From assembly GCA_025458735.1 (NCBI GenBank), contig JALORV010000091.1:1-5453 (forward strand): 5,453 nucleotides of DNA. The letters are read 5' to 3'. The DNA comes from Burkholderiaceae bacterium. GTDB taxonomy: Bacteria; Pseudomonadota; Gammaproteobacteria; Burkholderiales; Burkholderiaceae. Position 1 is the first letter of the stretch. Every line of letters starts with the position of its first letter. A program made the position numbers and the translations under genes. The notes under the pieces are model-generated. The model was not told where the DNA came from. It saw nothing but the letters and a program-made list of their open reading frames with translations, and did not search any database. Below are positions 1 to 5,453 of this stretch, piece by piece.

Positions 1-1
1 G

Positions 2-160
2 TCGTCCGGCGCCCCGGCGGCCGGTCCCTCGGCGCACGAAGCCGCCGACCGCCTGATTGCCGGCGACCTTGCGCGCGGCTACGAAGACCTGCTGCTGCTT
101 GGCATCGCGCGCGAGATCGAGGCCGAGCTGGCGGCGCGGCTGGGACCGCGGGCGAACTGA
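2..160 (+). CDS. C-terminal end of an unidentified protein (5' end outside window)
   Basis: An open frame enters from the left edge and stops at TGA 158-160, giving the last 52 residues. It looks coding: nearly every third codon position is G or C. The first ten or so residues (SSGAPAAGPS) resemble a flexible Ala/Pro/Gly linker. The rest, from about residue 13, is a helix-rich tail (ADRLIAGDLARGYEDLLLLG, then an acidic/basic amphipathic stretch ending in GPRAN). I do not recognise the family, and no catalytic motif lies in the visible part. It converges on the DUF454 gene with only 12 bases between the two stop codons. The other two plus-strand frames give less protein-like sequence, one of them stopping by about position 56. 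Confidence is moderate that this is a real gene end and nil on function. Confidence 0.6.
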   Translation, partial: SSGAPAAGPSAHEAADRLIAGDLARGYEDLLLLGIAREIEAELAARLGPRAN

Positions 161-172
161 AGTTTGACCGGC

Positions 173-559
173 TCAGCCGGCCGGCGGCCGCGGCGACGCG
201 CGGTCGCGCGAGGGCAGGCGATACATCCAGACTGCGAGCCCGAGCCCCAGTGCCGCCAGTGCCGCCTGCAGCCAGCGCGGCTGCACGAAGAACACGATCG
301 AGATGGCGAGCGTCAGCGACATCAGCGCGATTGCGGTGAGCTTGGTCCGGTACGGGATGCTTCGGTGCTGCTCCCACTCGTGGACGATCGGCCCGAAGGT
401 GCGCTGGGCCAGCAGCCAGGCGTGGAAGCGGCGCGAGCCGCGCGCGTAGCAGGCAGCCGCCAGCAGCACGAACGGTGTGGTCGGCAGCAGCGGCAGGAAA
501 ATGCCCAGCACGCCCAGCGCAAGCGCCAGCGAACCGAGCACCATGAACAGTCCGCGCAT
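173..559 (-). CDS. DUF454 (YbaN-like) small inner-membrane protein
   Basis: This 128-residue protein matches the DUF454/YbaN family in length (E. coli YbaN is about 125 aa) and pattern. It opens with a hydrophobic segment (residues 4-36) carrying the family signature GIFLPLLPTTPFVLLAA at 19-35. A short cytosolic-type stretch follows with FHAWLL (45-50) and FGPIVHEWE (55-63). Two further membrane segments lie near 74-92 and 96-113, before a charged Pro-rich tail. Function is unknown; inner-membrane location is inferred. The start is uncertain. ATG at 559 fits homologues best. ATG at 583 gives 136 aa and GTG at 634 gives 153 aa; the GTG overlaps the gcr stop as GTGA. None has a good Shine-Dalgarno sequence, and the two ATGs are copies within a 24-bp tandem repeat. 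It is the last gene of the minus-strand run, probably translated by coupling to gcr. Confidence 0.85.
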   Translation of the reverse strand: MRGLFMVLGSLALALGVLGIFLPLLPTTPFVLLAAACYARGSRRFHAWLLAQRTFGPIVHEWEQHRSIPYRTKLTAIALMSLTLAISIVFFVQPRWLQAALAALGLGLAVWMYRLPSRDRASPRPPAG

Positions 560-599
560 GGCGCGCGAGCGGTGCCCGCGCATGGCGCGCGAGCGGTGC
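552..599. repeat. Perfect 24-bp tandem duplication over the DUF454 gene start
   Basis: Bases 552-575 and 576-599 are identical 24-mers in direct tandem (each starts ccgcgcatgg and ends gagcggtgc). On the minus strand each copy contains an ATG, at 559 and 583, in the same frame. Read through, they encode the eight-residue repeat HRSRAMRG twice. The period is a multiple of three, so copy-number change would not shift the frame. It would add or remove a potential start codon and eight residues. The repeat spans the first codons of the DUF454 gene and part of the short gap after gcr. Confidence 0.95.
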
Positions 600-630
600 T
601 CGGCCGGCGGCTGTCTCGCGGCGGGCGGGT

Positions 631-2655
631 TCACCCGGTGGCCGCACCCGGCGCGGCGGCCGATGCCGTCTCGGCCGGCGGCCAGACGAACTCGCCGGGC
701 CGCGCAAGCAGGCGCTGACGGATGGCGCGGTAGACCCGCAGCCGGTCCGCCGCCGAGATGTCGACCGCCCGCATCGCTACGCGCAGCGCGAGGCCGAAGC
801 TGACGCCGACGTTGAGGATGCCGATCACCGCCAGCCCGGCGATGGCGAGCCAGAACGCCCGCGTCGTCAGCGTCTCGATGCCCAGCGAGAAGGCGGCGAC
901 GGCGACCTGGCCGGTCGACAGCGTGACGTGCCGCACCTCCATCGGCACTCCGAAGAAGGCCCAGAGGATCGGTGTCAGTCCGAGCAGAACGCCGAGCCCG
1001 ATGTTGCCGGCCAGCCCGGCGATGTTGTCGCGCCACCAGTCGGCGCGGACACGGGCGCCCTCGATGCCGTGGCGCCGCACGCGCTGGGCGTTGGTGGCCA
1101 GCGCCGCGTGCAGCTGGCGCACCGTGAAGGCGTTGTCGGCCCAGCCGGCAAACAGTCCCGACAGCCACAGCAGCACGCCCGTGTAGGCCGCGAACAGGAA
1201 CGACGGGCCGAGCACCGACTGCGACTGCAGCACCGAGCGCGCCTTGGCCGCCTCCAGCGGGCCGTGCCCGGTGGCCAGCCACCACAGTGCCGCCACGGCC
1301 AGCACGGCCGGGACGACTGCGAACAGATTGCCGAACACCGAGGCGAACTGCGAACGCACCAGCGCCGCGCTGGCCGCGACCAGGCGCTCGATCTCGCCCG
1401 GCCGGTCGAGTTCGCGCATGCGCGCGGCCAGCGCCGGGGCCGTCATCGCCGGCTGCTTGGTGGCGACCGTGAAGTGCGCCAGCGCGATCAGCACGAATAC
1501 GCCCGCATAGTTGAGCGAGGCGAAGAAGCCCTCCCAGAAGGGTGGCATGTGCGCGGCGGTGATCGCGAACTTCAGGTACACGGCAATCGCCATCAGCGCG
1601 CCGCCGCCCGCGCTGATGGCCAGCATGTGACGGTACTGAGCCCGCGTACCGGCGATGTAGTGGCTGCCGGTCTCGGCGTTGCGCTCGGCGATCCGGCGCG
1701 ACAGCAGGCGCATGTTCTCGCGCACCAGCGCACGCACGCCGCGCATGCCGCGGTCGCGCCGCACGGCATTGACAACTTCGCGCAGGATCTGCAGCGGGTC
1801 TTCACCCGACAGCCAGCGGGCCAGCGCCTGCACGCGGCCGAGCTGCGCGCGGGTGCGGTCGGTGCGGTAGAACAGATCCACCGATACGCCGGTCTCGACA
1901 TGCCTTGCGTGCACGGTCGCCAGCAGCGCCAGGCTCTCGTCGACGGTGTGATCCAGTTCGCTGCGGGCCGTCTCGTCGCGCGCGGCAAGGAAGGCCTCGA
2001 CCGCGGCCACCAGCCGGCCGAACGGGCTGTCGAGCGCGCTGCTGTCGGCAAAGCGCCGCCGCATCTCGGAGGCGAGTCCGACCGCCTGCGCTTCCGAGGC
2101 CAGCGTCAGCATGGCTGCGCCCAGCTGGGCCTGCGTCTGGCCAGGCGACGACCCGGCGAAGAGCCGCGCCAGCCGGCGCGCGTCTTCGCCCGGCAGCAGG
2201 TCGATCCACGCAATCGTGCGCTCCTTGCCGAGCAGGCGGCCGATCATCAGCGCCGGCTCCTGCCGGAAGTCGGGCTGCGGCAGCAGCAGCGCCAGGCAGC
2301 GCTCGTACAGCTCGGTCATGAAGCCGGCGCGTCGCGGAATCGCGCCCACTGCCGTCATCTGCTCGAGATCGAGGTCGTCCACGAGGCCGGCCAGGGTCGC
2401 GCGCACCGCCCGCCCGCCATCACTGTCGCGGTCGGCAACCTGCAGCAGGAAGCGCACCCGGGTGTGGGCGCGTGCGATGCCGTCACTGTCGGCCACATCG
2501 TCGATGTCCTGCTCGATCCAGCGCAGGGCACTGCGCAGCCACTCGATGCGCTCGGTCGGTGCAGCTGCCCGCAGGGCGGCTGCAAGCAACTGGTCGAGCT
2601 CGGGCGACGCGGCCGAGACATCGCCGCGGCGACGCCGGAACCAGCGTCCGAACAT
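631..2655 (-). CDS. Gcr-type (COG4389, 'site-specific recombinase') multi-pass membrane protein
   Basis: A 674-residue protein that I recognise as the COG4389/SpecificRecomb family, labelled 'site-specific recombinase Gcr' in databases. Residues 1-340 are soluble and mostly helical, with a basic start (MFGRWFRRRR), many Leu/Ala/Arg helices and a SLALLATVHARHVETGVSVD stretch at 241-260. Residues 341-630 hold about six membrane segments, near 344-367, 378-398, 440-461, 482-504, 547-569 and 600-624. The family-like motif VRHVTLSTG is at 574-582. A short Ala/Pro-rich tail ends the protein. I see neither a serine-recombinase nor a tyrosine-recombinase catalytic pattern, so the recombinase name is doubtful; the sequence suggests an inner-membrane protein of unknown function. 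The start ATG lies 4 bases after the ttcA stop. A GGAGG at 2668-2672, inside the end of ttcA, is a plausible ribosome site with a longish 12-base spacing. Confidence 0.88.
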   Translation of the reverse strand: MFGRWFRRRRGDVSAASPELDQLLAAALRAAAPTERIEWLRSALRWIEQDIDDVADSDGIARAHTRVRFLLQVADRDSDGGRAVRATLAGLVDDLDLEQMTAVGAIPRRAGFMTELYERCLALLLPQPDFRQEPALMIGRLLGKERTIAWIDLLPGEDARRLARLFAGSSPGQTQAQLGAAMLTLASEAQAVGLASEMRRRFADSSALDSPFGRLVAAVEAFLAARDETARSELDHTVDESLALLATVHARHVETGVSVDLFYRTDRTRAQLGRVQALARWLSGEDPLQILREVVNAVRRDRGMRGVRALVRENMRLLSRRIAERNAETGSHYIAGTRAQYRHMLAISAGGGALMAIAVYLKFAITAAHMPPFWEGFFASLNYAGVFVLIALAHFTVATKQPAMTAPALAARMRELDRPGEIERLVAASAALVRSQFASVFGNLFAVVPAVLAVAALWWLATGHGPLEAAKARSVLQSQSVLGPSFLFAAYTGVLLWLSGLFAGWADNAFTVRQLHAALATNAQRVRRHGIEGARVRADWWRDNIAGLAGNIGLGVLLGLTPILWAFFGVPMEVRHVTLSTGQVAVAAFSLGIETLTTRAFWLAIAGLAVIGILNVGVSFGLALRVAMRAVDISAADRLRVYRAIRQRLLARPGEFVWPPAETASAAAPGAATG

Positions 2656-2659
2656 CGGC

Positions 2660-3568
2660 CTACCCGGCCTCCGCGAACCGGATCACGCCGACCGTGGGAT
2701 CGTCGTCGTCCCCCGCGGCAGCGACGGCCGGTTCCGCGGTGCAGGGCTCCTCGTCGAACGCGATGTCGCCATCGTCCATCGGGCGGCCGGTGGCCTGCAG
2801 CCGCTCGAAGCCGTACAGGTCCCGGTCCATCAGGTGCGACGGCACGACGCGCGACAGGGCATTGAACGCGTTGCGCACCCGGCCCGGGTAGCGCTGTTCC
2901 CAGTCGAGCAGCATGCGCTTGATCTCCTGCCGCTTGAGGTTGTCCTGCGAGCCGCACAGGTTGCACGGGATGATCGGGAACTGGCGTTCCTCGGCGAAGC
3001 GGGCGAGATCGGCCTCGCGGACGTAGGCCAGCGGCCGGATCACGATGTTGCGTCCGTCGTCAGACACCAGCTTCGGCGGCATCGCCTTGAGGCGGCCGCC
3101 GTAGAACATGTTGAGGAAGAACGTGCCGAGGATGTCGTCGCGATGATGGCCGAGCGCGATCTTCGTGGCGCCGAGCTCGGCGGCCACGCGATACAGGATG
3201 CCGCGCCGCAGCCGCGAGCACAGCGAGCACATCGTCTTGCCCGCTGGGATGACTCGCGTGACGATCGAATAGGTGTCCTGCGTCTCGATATGAAACGGCA
3301 CGCCGCGAGCGCGCAGATAGTCCGGCAGCACATCGGCCGGAAAGCCCGGCTGCTTCTGGTCGAGATTGACGGCGACGATGTCGAAGTCGACCGGCGCGCG
3401 CTCGCGCAGGGTCAGCAGCAGGTCGAGCAGGCTGTAGCTGTCCTTGCCGCCCGACAGGCACACCATCACGCGGTCGCCCGGCTCGATCATGCGGAAGTCG
3501 CCGATGGCCTGCCCGGCGAGGCGCAGCAGGCGCTTTTCCAGCCGGCCCTGCGGACGCGCCGCGCTCAC
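2660..3568 (-). CDS. ttcA: TtcA, tRNA-cytidine(32) 2-sulfurtransferase
   Basis: TtcA makes 2-thiocytidine at position 32 of certain tRNAs in the cytosol. It uses ATP to adenylate the base and an Fe-S cluster with IscS-derived sulfur. At 302 residues this is close to E. coli TtcA (311). Visible motifs are the ATP PP-loop SGGKDS (39-44), the first cysteine pair CSLC (114-117), GHHRDD (140-145), [15 protein letters not shown] (153-167), and the second cysteine pair CNLCGSQDN (202-210). The cluster ligands of the family, two Cys from the first pair and one from the second, are therefore present. An acidic, low-complexity tail follows from about 265 ([10 protein letters not shown], then DDDD at 287-290) and is probably not catalytic. 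The start is GTG at 3568, overlapping the folB stop by four bases, with a perfect AAGGAGG just upstream. The next in-frame ATG (Met27) would cut into the conserved N-terminal region. Confidence 0.97.
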   Translation of the reverse strand: MSAARPQGRLEKRLLRLAGQAIGDFRMIEPGDRVMVCLSGGKDSYSLLDLLLTLRERAPVDFDIVAVNLDQKQPGFPADVLPDYLRARGVPFHIETQDTYSIVTRVIPAGKTMCSLCSRLRRGILYRVAAELGATKIALGHHRDDILGTFFLNMFYGGRLKAMPPKLVSDDGRNIVIRPLAYVREADLARFAEERQFPIIPCNLCGSQDNLKRQEIKRMLLDWEQRYPGRVRNAFNALSRVVPSHLMDRDLYGFERLQATGRPMDDGDIAFDEEPCTAEPAVAAAGDDDDPTVGVIRFAEAG

Positions 3569-3960
3569 GCCGCCTCCTTGAAGCGCAGCACTTCGACGCC
3601 GACCGCATCGACATCGTCATAGACGTCGGGCTTCTCGCTTGCGACCCTTACCGCGCGCACCGCCGGATGCGCGAGCAGGGTGCGGGCGATGTCGTCGACC
3701 AGCGTCTCCTGCAGGTTGATGTGGCCCTGGTCGATGCGGTTGCGGATCGTCACGCGGATGAAGTCGTAGTCGACCACTTCGTGGATGCGGTCGTGCCGCG
3801 GCGTCGACAGCGCCAGCGGCACGTAGAGCTCGACATTCAGCGCCAGCCGCTGCGCGCCGGTCTTCTCGAAGCTGTGGATGCCGATGTTGGCGTCCACCAC
3901 GTAGTTGCGCAGAAACAGTCGCCGGCAGTCGGCCAGCCGCGGATCGAGCAGGCCGCTCAC
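3565..3960 (-). CDS. folB: FolB, dihydroneopterin aldolase
   Basis: FolB cleaves 7,8-dihydroneopterin to 6-hydroxymethyl-7,8-dihydropterin and glycolaldehyde in folate synthesis (cytosolic oligomer). The 131-residue protein shows the family pattern: [21 protein letters not shown] (17-37), in which E32 matches the conserved active-site-region Glu; VDYDFI (63-68); [11 protein letters not shown] (82-92), with the pterin-anchoring Glu at 85; and [16 protein letters not shown] (109-124), with the catalytic-type Lys at 110. The start is GTG 3960, overlapping the stop of the SDR gene as GTGA, with GGAAGGAA eight bases or less upstream. The frame stays open further upstream, but that part lies under the SDR gene. 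FolX (dihydroneopterin triphosphate epimerase) is a related alternative. The neighbouring FolM-like reductase means a monapterin-related role cannot be excluded from sequence, but FolB is the better default. Confidence 0.92.
   Translation of the reverse strand: MSGLLDPRLADCRRLFLRNYVVDANIGIHSFEKTGAQRLALNVELYVPLALSTPRHDRIHEVVDYDFIRVTIRNRIDQGHINLQETLVDDIARTLLAHPAVRAVRVASEKPDVYDDVDAVGVEVLRFKEAA
3573..3579 (-). promoter_or_regulatory. Strong ribosome binding site for ttcA
   Basis: The minus strand reads AAGGAGG, fully complementary to the anti-Shine-Dalgarno core, four bases before GTG 3568. It lies inside the last codons of folB (encoding KEA of the C-terminal KEAA). It supports the GTG start and indicates that ttcA translation is tied to folB. 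Confidence 0.8.
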
Positions 3961-4754
3961 GATGCGGTTCCTTCCGGGGGAGTCATGAACATCACGTCGC
4001 GCGGGCTTGCCGCGAGGTGCTGGCCGCCATCGACCAGCAGTGTGGTGCCGGTGATCGCGCGGGCGCCGACGAGATAGGCCACGGCCGCGGCCACGTCGGC
4101 CGGTTCGCTCGAGCGGCCGAGCGGCGTGCGCGCATGGGCGCTGGCAAAGCCTGCCGCCGTCTGATCGCCCGACGGCAGCGTGATGCCCGGCGCGACGCCG
4201 ACCACCCGCACGCGCGGTGCCAGCGCCTGCGCCAGCAGCACGGTGGCTTCCCGCAGGGCGGCTTTCGACAGGGTGTAGGACAGGAAGTCCGGGTTCGGAT
4301 TCCACAGCTTCTGGTCGAGCAGGTTGACGACGACGCCACGCTCGTCGCCGCGCAGCGACGCATGCAGCGACTGCGCCAGCAGCACCGGTGCCGCGGTGTT
4401 GGTGCGGGTCATGCGCGCGAGCGCTTCGGCCGTGAAGCCGGCCGCGTCGTCGTACTCGAACAGCGAGGCGTTGTTGACGACGCAGCTGACGGCGCCGAGT
4501 TCGTGCGAACACTCGGCCAGCAGGCTGCGCACGCCGGCTTCGACAGCGAGGTCCCGGTTGACGGCGACCGCACGGCGGCCAAGCGATTCGATTTCCGCCA
4601 CGACCTGCAGCGCCTCGTCGCGCGAAGTCGCGTAGTGCACGGCGATGTCCCAGCCGTCGCGCGCGAGCGCCAGCGCGATCTCGCGACCGATGCGGCGCGC
4701 CGCGCCCGTGACGAGCGCAGCGCCGGCGGCTTTCGCTTTGCGGCGTGTGACCAT
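3957..4754 (-). CDS. folM: FolM/PTR1-like pteridine reductase, SDR family
   Basis: A 265-residue NADPH-type short-chain dehydrogenase/reductase. The cofactor motif is TGAARRIG (16-23), i.e. TGX3RXG, the form typical of pteridine reductases (PTR1/FolM) rather than the common TGxxxGxG. Other motifs are VVNNAS (92-97), the catalytic YxxxK as Y160/K164, PGITLPSGD (189-197) and the C-terminal ITGTTLLVDGG (234-244). The usual catalytic Ser, 13 residues before Tyr, is replaced by D147. Leishmania PTR1 has the same Asp-Tyr-Lys arrangement, and as I recall it so does E. coli FolM. Likely role: reduction of dihydropterin (dihydromonapterin or dihydrofolate) to the tetrahydro form in the cytosol. The next gene being folB supports pterin metabolism. 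ATG 4754 is preceded by GGAG at 4760-4763. The upstream extension of the frame has no SDR features. Exact substrate is not proven, and symbol folM is by similarity. Confidence 0.85.
   Translation of the reverse strand: MVTRRKAKAAGAALVTGAARRIGREIALALARDGWDIAVHYATSRDEALQVVAEIESLGRRAVAVNRDLAVEAGVRSLLAECSHELGAVSCVVNNASLFEYDDAAGFTAEALARMTRTNTAAPVLLAQSLHASLRGDERGVVVNLLDQKLWNPNPDFLSYTLSKAALREATVLLAQALAPRVRVVGVAPGITLPSGDQTAAGFASAHARTPLGRSSEPADVAAAVAYLVGARAITGTTLLVDGGQHLAASPRDVMFMTPPEGTAS
3968..3975 (-). promoter_or_regulatory. Ribosome binding site for folB
   Basis: The minus strand reads GGAAGGAA within the last codons of the upstream SDR gene. The purine core ends about seven bases before GTG 3960. 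It decides the folB start, since the frame is open far upstream and GTG is otherwise a weak signal. Confidence 0.6.
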
Positions 4755-4774
4755 GGGGACTCCGGAGGGGCGCC

Positions 4775-4780
4775 AGTGTA
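4775..4780 (-). promoter_or_regulatory. Probable -10 box of the folM-folB-ttcA-gcr operon promoter
   Basis: The minus strand reads TACACT, 20 bases before ATG 4754. A transcript starting about seven bases downstream would carry a short leader containing the GGAG at 4760-4763. No convincing -35 box lies 16-18 bases upstream, so this rests on the -10 match and its position in the divergent gap. Confidence 0.4.
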
Positions 4781-4831
4781 GCGGGCGGCCTCCGGGGCCG
4801 AAGATGCGGCAGCCCGGCGCGGCCGCTTGGC

Positions 4832-4837
4832 TACCAT
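4832..4837 (+). promoter_or_regulatory. Possible -10 box of the methyltransferase gene (leaderless start)
   Basis: TACCAT lies seven bases before ATG 4845. At normal -10 spacing, transcription would start at or next to the A of the start codon, giving a leaderless mRNA. No Shine-Dalgarno-like sequence precedes this ATG. The -35 region is not convincing. Confidence 0.35.
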
Positions 4838-4844
4838 CGGCCCG

Positions 4845-5453
4845 ATGACTCAGCTCAACCGACCCCTGCCGGAGCCGTCCGCCGACGAACGCGCGCTCAG
4901 CGACCGGCTGCGCGCGCGCATCGACGCGAGGCTGGCTGCCGAGGGCTGGCTGGCGTTCGATGACTACATGCGCGAGGTCCTTTATGCGCCGGGGCTCGGC
5001 TACTACGCCACCGGCACCATCAAGATCGGCGATGCGGCGGCCGGCGGCGACTTCGTCACGGCGCCCGAGATCTCGCCACTGTTTGCCCGTGCGCTCGCGG
5101 CCCAACTGGCGCCGCTGTTCGCGCAGATACCGGCGGCGGTCGTCGAGTTCGGCGCCGGCACCGGGCAGCTGGCCGCGGAACTGCTGCCAGCGCTGCGCGA
5201 GCTGGGCGTGCCGTGCCCACGCTACGCCATCGTCGAGGTTTCGCCCGACCTACGCGCGCGCCAGCGCGAGAAGCTGGCAGGCGAGCCCGTCGAGTGGCTG
5301 CAGCAGCCCCCGGACGACTTTGCCGGCGTCATGCTGGCCAACGAAGTGCTCGACGTGATGCCGGTGAAGCTCTTCGGCAAGCGCGACGGCGCCGTCGTCG
5401 AGCGCGGCGTGGTGCTGGAGCTGGGCCGGCTGCGGTTCGCCGACCGCGCGCCG
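4845..5453 (+). CDS. MidA/NDUFAF7-type SAM-dependent methyltransferase (3' end outside window)
   Basis: The first 203 residues of a COG1565 (Methyltransf_28, MidA/NDUFAF7) protein, which usually runs near 380-400 residues; the rest lies beyond the right edge. Family hallmarks in order are: a helical N-terminus, MREVLYAPGLGYY (42-54), GDFVTAPEISPLF (68-80), the SAM-binding glycine motif EFGAGTG (101-107), IVEVSP (129-134, motif II region) and LANEVLDVMPV (164-174). The human relative NDUFAF7 methylates an arginine of complex I subunit NDUFS2; the substrate of bacterial members is not established. ATG 4845 is the first sensible start. An ATG at 4804 is out of frame and soon hits a stop, and no ribosome site is seen. 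The gene is divergent from folM across 90 bases, an arrangement I associate with betaproteobacterial chromosomes, so the two may share regulation. Confidence 0.92.
   Translation, partial: MTQLNRPLPEPSADERALSDRLRARIDARLAAEGWLAFDDYMREVLYAPGLGYYATGTIKIGDAAAGGDFVTAPEISPLFARALAAQLAPLFAQIPAAVVEFGAGTGQLAAELLPALRELGVPCPRYAIVEVSPDLRARQREKLAGEPVEWLQQPPDDFAGVMLANEVLDVMPVKLFGKRDGAVVERGVVLELGRLRFADRAP

Larger units (their letters stand above)
4755..4844. other. 90-bp divergent intergenic region
   Basis: This is the only sizeable non-coding gap. It separates the minus-strand folM operon from the plus-strand methyltransferase gene and holds a candidate -10 box for each direction (4775-4780 minus, 4832-4837 plus). 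It is GC-rich. I found no clear palindromic operator or riboswitch in it. Confidence 0.6.

Noticed and set aside
168..180. Small inverted repeat (CCGGC, TCA loop, GCCGG) at the convergent gene ends as a terminator
   Set aside because: The stem is only five base pairs and no T-run follows on either strand. In this GC-rich sequence such stems are common by chance.
193..207. GCGAC/GTCGC hairpin near the DUF454 3' end
   Set aside because: It is a five-bp stem within the coding region, without a T-tract, so it is not supported as a terminator or regulatory site.
560..1285. Long upstream extension of the DUF454 reading frame into gcr
   Set aside because: The extension has low-complexity Arg/Ala/Gly sequence and overlaps gcr in another frame. 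The family signature begins only at the ATG near 559.
631..2655. Mobile element suggested by the 'recombinase' family name
   Set aside because: No terminal inverted repeats, direct repeats, transposase or attachment-like sites were seen, and the gene is embedded in a tight housekeeping operon.
928..2865. A 645-codon open frame on the plus strand
   Set aside because: It lies almost entirely opposite the gcr gene. Its product is rich in Arg, Gln, His, Ala and Gly with no recognisable domain, as expected for the antisense frame of a high-GC gene.
2111..3622. A 503-codon plus-strand open frame opposite ttcA and part of gcr
   Set aside because: It crosses two well-supported minus-strand genes and their junction, and has no recognisable motif. 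It is a shadow of high-GC codon use.

Overview
The window is very GC-rich, dense, chromosomal-looking bacterial DNA. Gene content suggests a betaproteobacterium or a close proteobacterial relative. The basis is a folM-like/folB/ttcA cluster facing a MidA/NDUFAF7-type methyltransferase gene, plus a COG4389 'Gcr' membrane protein, a family I associate mainly with Betaproteobacteria. The taxon is an inference; no rRNA or species marker is present.

Layout. Bases 2-160 (+) hold the last 52 codons of an unidentified gene. It converges on a minus-strand run that fills 173-4754. In transcription order (right to left) that run is: a pteridine-reductase-like SDR (FolM type, 3957-4754), dihydroneopterin aldolase FolB (3565-3960), tRNA-cytidine(32) 2-sulfurtransferase TtcA (2660-3568), a 674-residue multi-pass membrane protein annotated in databases as 'site-specific recombinase' Gcr (631-2655), and a small DUF454/YbaN-like membrane protein (173-559). 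The first three genes overlap by GTGA stop/start tetranucleotides, and a further GTGA lies at the end of gcr. The five genes therefore look like one translationally coupled operon driven from a 90-bp divergent intergenic region (4755-4844). On the other side of that region the methyltransferase gene starts at 4845 (+) and runs off the window.

How the genes work together. The SDR and FolB both act on reduced pterins: FolB in folate synthesis, and the SDR probably in reducing dihydropterin (dihydromonapterin or dihydrofolate). TtcA thiolates C32 of certain tRNAs. The two membrane proteins have no established function, and their link to the others is only positional.

No mobile element, CRISPR array, RNA gene or clearly new system is visible. 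No gap without a gene exceeds 90 bases. The points most worth a second look are the PTR1/FolM-type active site of the SDR, the repeated GTGA junctions, a perfect 24-bp tandem duplication around the ybaN start, the doubtful 'recombinase' label, and a possible leaderless start of the methyltransferase gene.
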